Source of the DNA: Pelolinea sp.
Lineage (GTDB): Bacteria > Chloroflexota > Anaerolineae > Anaerolineales > Anaerolineaceae
Assembly (NCBI GenBank): GCA_012797975.1
Contig: JAAZOD010000022.1
Span: forward strand, 86,797 to 150,796
Length of the DNA stretch: 64,000 nucleotides
Direction of reading: 5' to 3'
Part shown: positions 63,307 to 64,000 of the stretch, in pieces
Layout of the letters: each line of letters begins with the position of its first letter
How positions within the stretch are numbered: position 1 is the first letter of the stretch
Notes under the pieces: generated by a model
Seen by the model: the letters and a program-made list of their open reading frames with translations, nothing else
The model's database searches: none
What the model was told of the DNA's origin: nothing
Program-made: the position numbers and the translations under genes

Positions 63307-64000
63307 ATGAGCTTTGATGTGGTCTGTGTCGGAATGGCGGTGACGGATGTGCTGATCAAGGGTGTTGACCTGCAGAATAAGTACACCTATGAAACCCGCA
63401 TGGCGGAGAGTGTGAACCTGTGGGTGGGTGGGGATGCTGCCAATGAATCGATCGTGCTGACCAAGCTGGGGGTGAGTACCAAATTGATCGCCGGGGTCGA
63501 TAAAGGCGCTACCGGCACCTTTATCAAGAATCTGATCCATTCCCAGGGTGTGAATACGGATGATATCGCAGAACTGGATGGCTATGATTCCCCGATCAGC
63601 ATCGTGATGATCGATAAAAGCGGGGAACGCAATTTCATTTTTGCCGGTACCCTTGCGGGCGATCATCTCAAACTCAACTTGCAGGCGCTCCATGGCGCCA
63701 GGATCGTGGCGCTGGGCAGTATGGGTGTGCCGCCCATTTCTTCGAATGAGAGCGTCTTGCCGATCGTGAGAACTGCCAAGGAGAACGGCTCTATTGTTTG
63801 TGCAGACGCCATGTACATGCCGGGTGGTTTTACCTTTGCCGGTTTCAAAGAATCGCTGCAGTACATCGATTATGTTTTCCCCAATTTGGATGAAGCCAGA
63901 CTGCTGACGGAAAAGCAGGACGTGGATGAAGTGGCGAAGACCATCCTCGATTACGGCGTCGGCCATGCCATCATCAAACAGGGAAAGGATGGCTGCTGGG
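63307..64000 (+). CDS. PfkB-family carbohydrate kinase (3'-partial)
   Basis: The ATG at 63307 follows GAGGAAA; the frame runs off the window end, so only the first 231 residues are present. MSFDVVCVGMAVTD start, GGDAANESIVLTKLGV (first PfkB signature) and the FPNLDEARLLT segment are visible; the second signature lies beyond the window. A sugar kinase, probably for the product imported by the ABC transporter. Confidence 0.9.
   Translation, partial: MSFDVVCVGMAVTDVLIKGVDLQNKYTYETRMAESVNLWVGGDAANESIVLTKLGVSTKLIAGVDKGATGTFIKNLIHSQGVNTDDIAELDGYDSPISIVMIDKSGERNFIFAGTLAGDHLKLNLQALHGARIVALGSMGVPPISSNESVLPIVRTAKENGSIVCADAMYMPGGFTFAGFKESLQYIDYVFPNLDEARLLTEKQDVDEVAKTILDYGVGHAIIKQGKDGCW

Overview
The window looks like a bacterial chromosome segment from the Chloroflexota, most plausibly class Anaerolineae (anaerobic, Gram-negative-type cell plan without LPS genes here, about 50 percent GC). 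This placement is an inference. It rests on the gene mix (SelB, a two-part TtuA/TtuB tRNA thiolation pair, pyruvate phosphate dikinase, L-lactate permease, LolD/MacB-type ABC systems, many lipoproteins, RbsABC-type sugar transport) and on general protein style. No rRNA, tRNA, CRISPR array, insertion sequence or phage gene was recognised. Nearly all of the window is intact single-copy core or accessory coding sequence.

Layout. 1-4032: tail of a complex-I/antiporter-like membrane operon (NuoL-, NuoJ/K- and NuoN-like proteins) plus a long coiled-coil protein. 4047-7446: selB, then a textbook promoter and the ribosomal genes rplU-rpmA-rpmE, where L31 carries an extra RNA-polymerase-alpha-CTD-like domain. 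7517-12043: tdk, hpt, CCA-adding enzyme/HD, alpha/beta hydrolase and a DUF362-ferredoxin protein. 12044-12550: non-coding. 12551-14949 (minus): DUF4350-like protein and SppA peptidase. 15163-18405: FAD/NAD reductase, small lipoprotein (minus), lactate permease (minus). 18708-23940: ppdK and a large TPR-lytic transglycosylase lipoprotein (minus). 24060-27368: mtnA, adenosine-kinase-like PfkB protein and ahcY, a SAM by-product salvage operon completed by mtaD at 40771-42099. 27538-29566 (minus): C39-like peptidase and recA.

29771-39661 is the most unusual part. It holds an FtsX/MacB-type permease, its ATPase, a PD40 lipoprotein, a membrane-anchored DsbA-like thiol oxidoreductase, a small secreted peptide with eight cysteines, and a second, paralogous permease fused to an M1 zinc metallopeptidase. 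I read it as a candidate system that makes, folds and handles a disulfide-rich extracellular peptide. The dsbA-peptide pair sits in a visibly AT-rich island.

39686-54135: Smr protein, plsY, mtaD, two tandem GNAT paralogues, glnA behind a long structured leader that ends in an intrinsic terminator (probable attenuation), ttuA/ttuB, a serine beta-lactamase-like hydrolase, a GT-C-type membrane protein, a methyltransferase and a P-type cation ATPase. 54148-64000: a carbohydrate locus. A 1-phosphofructokinase-type kinase and a ROK repressor (minus) are divergent from a long operon: aldo/keto reductase, class II aldolase, sugar-binding lipoprotein, RbsA-like ATPase, RbsC-like permease, an odd cysteine-rich 4Fe-4S protein and a PfkB kinase cut by the window end. 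A consensus promoter and a tandem AT-rich repeat, likely the ROK operator, lie between the two arms.
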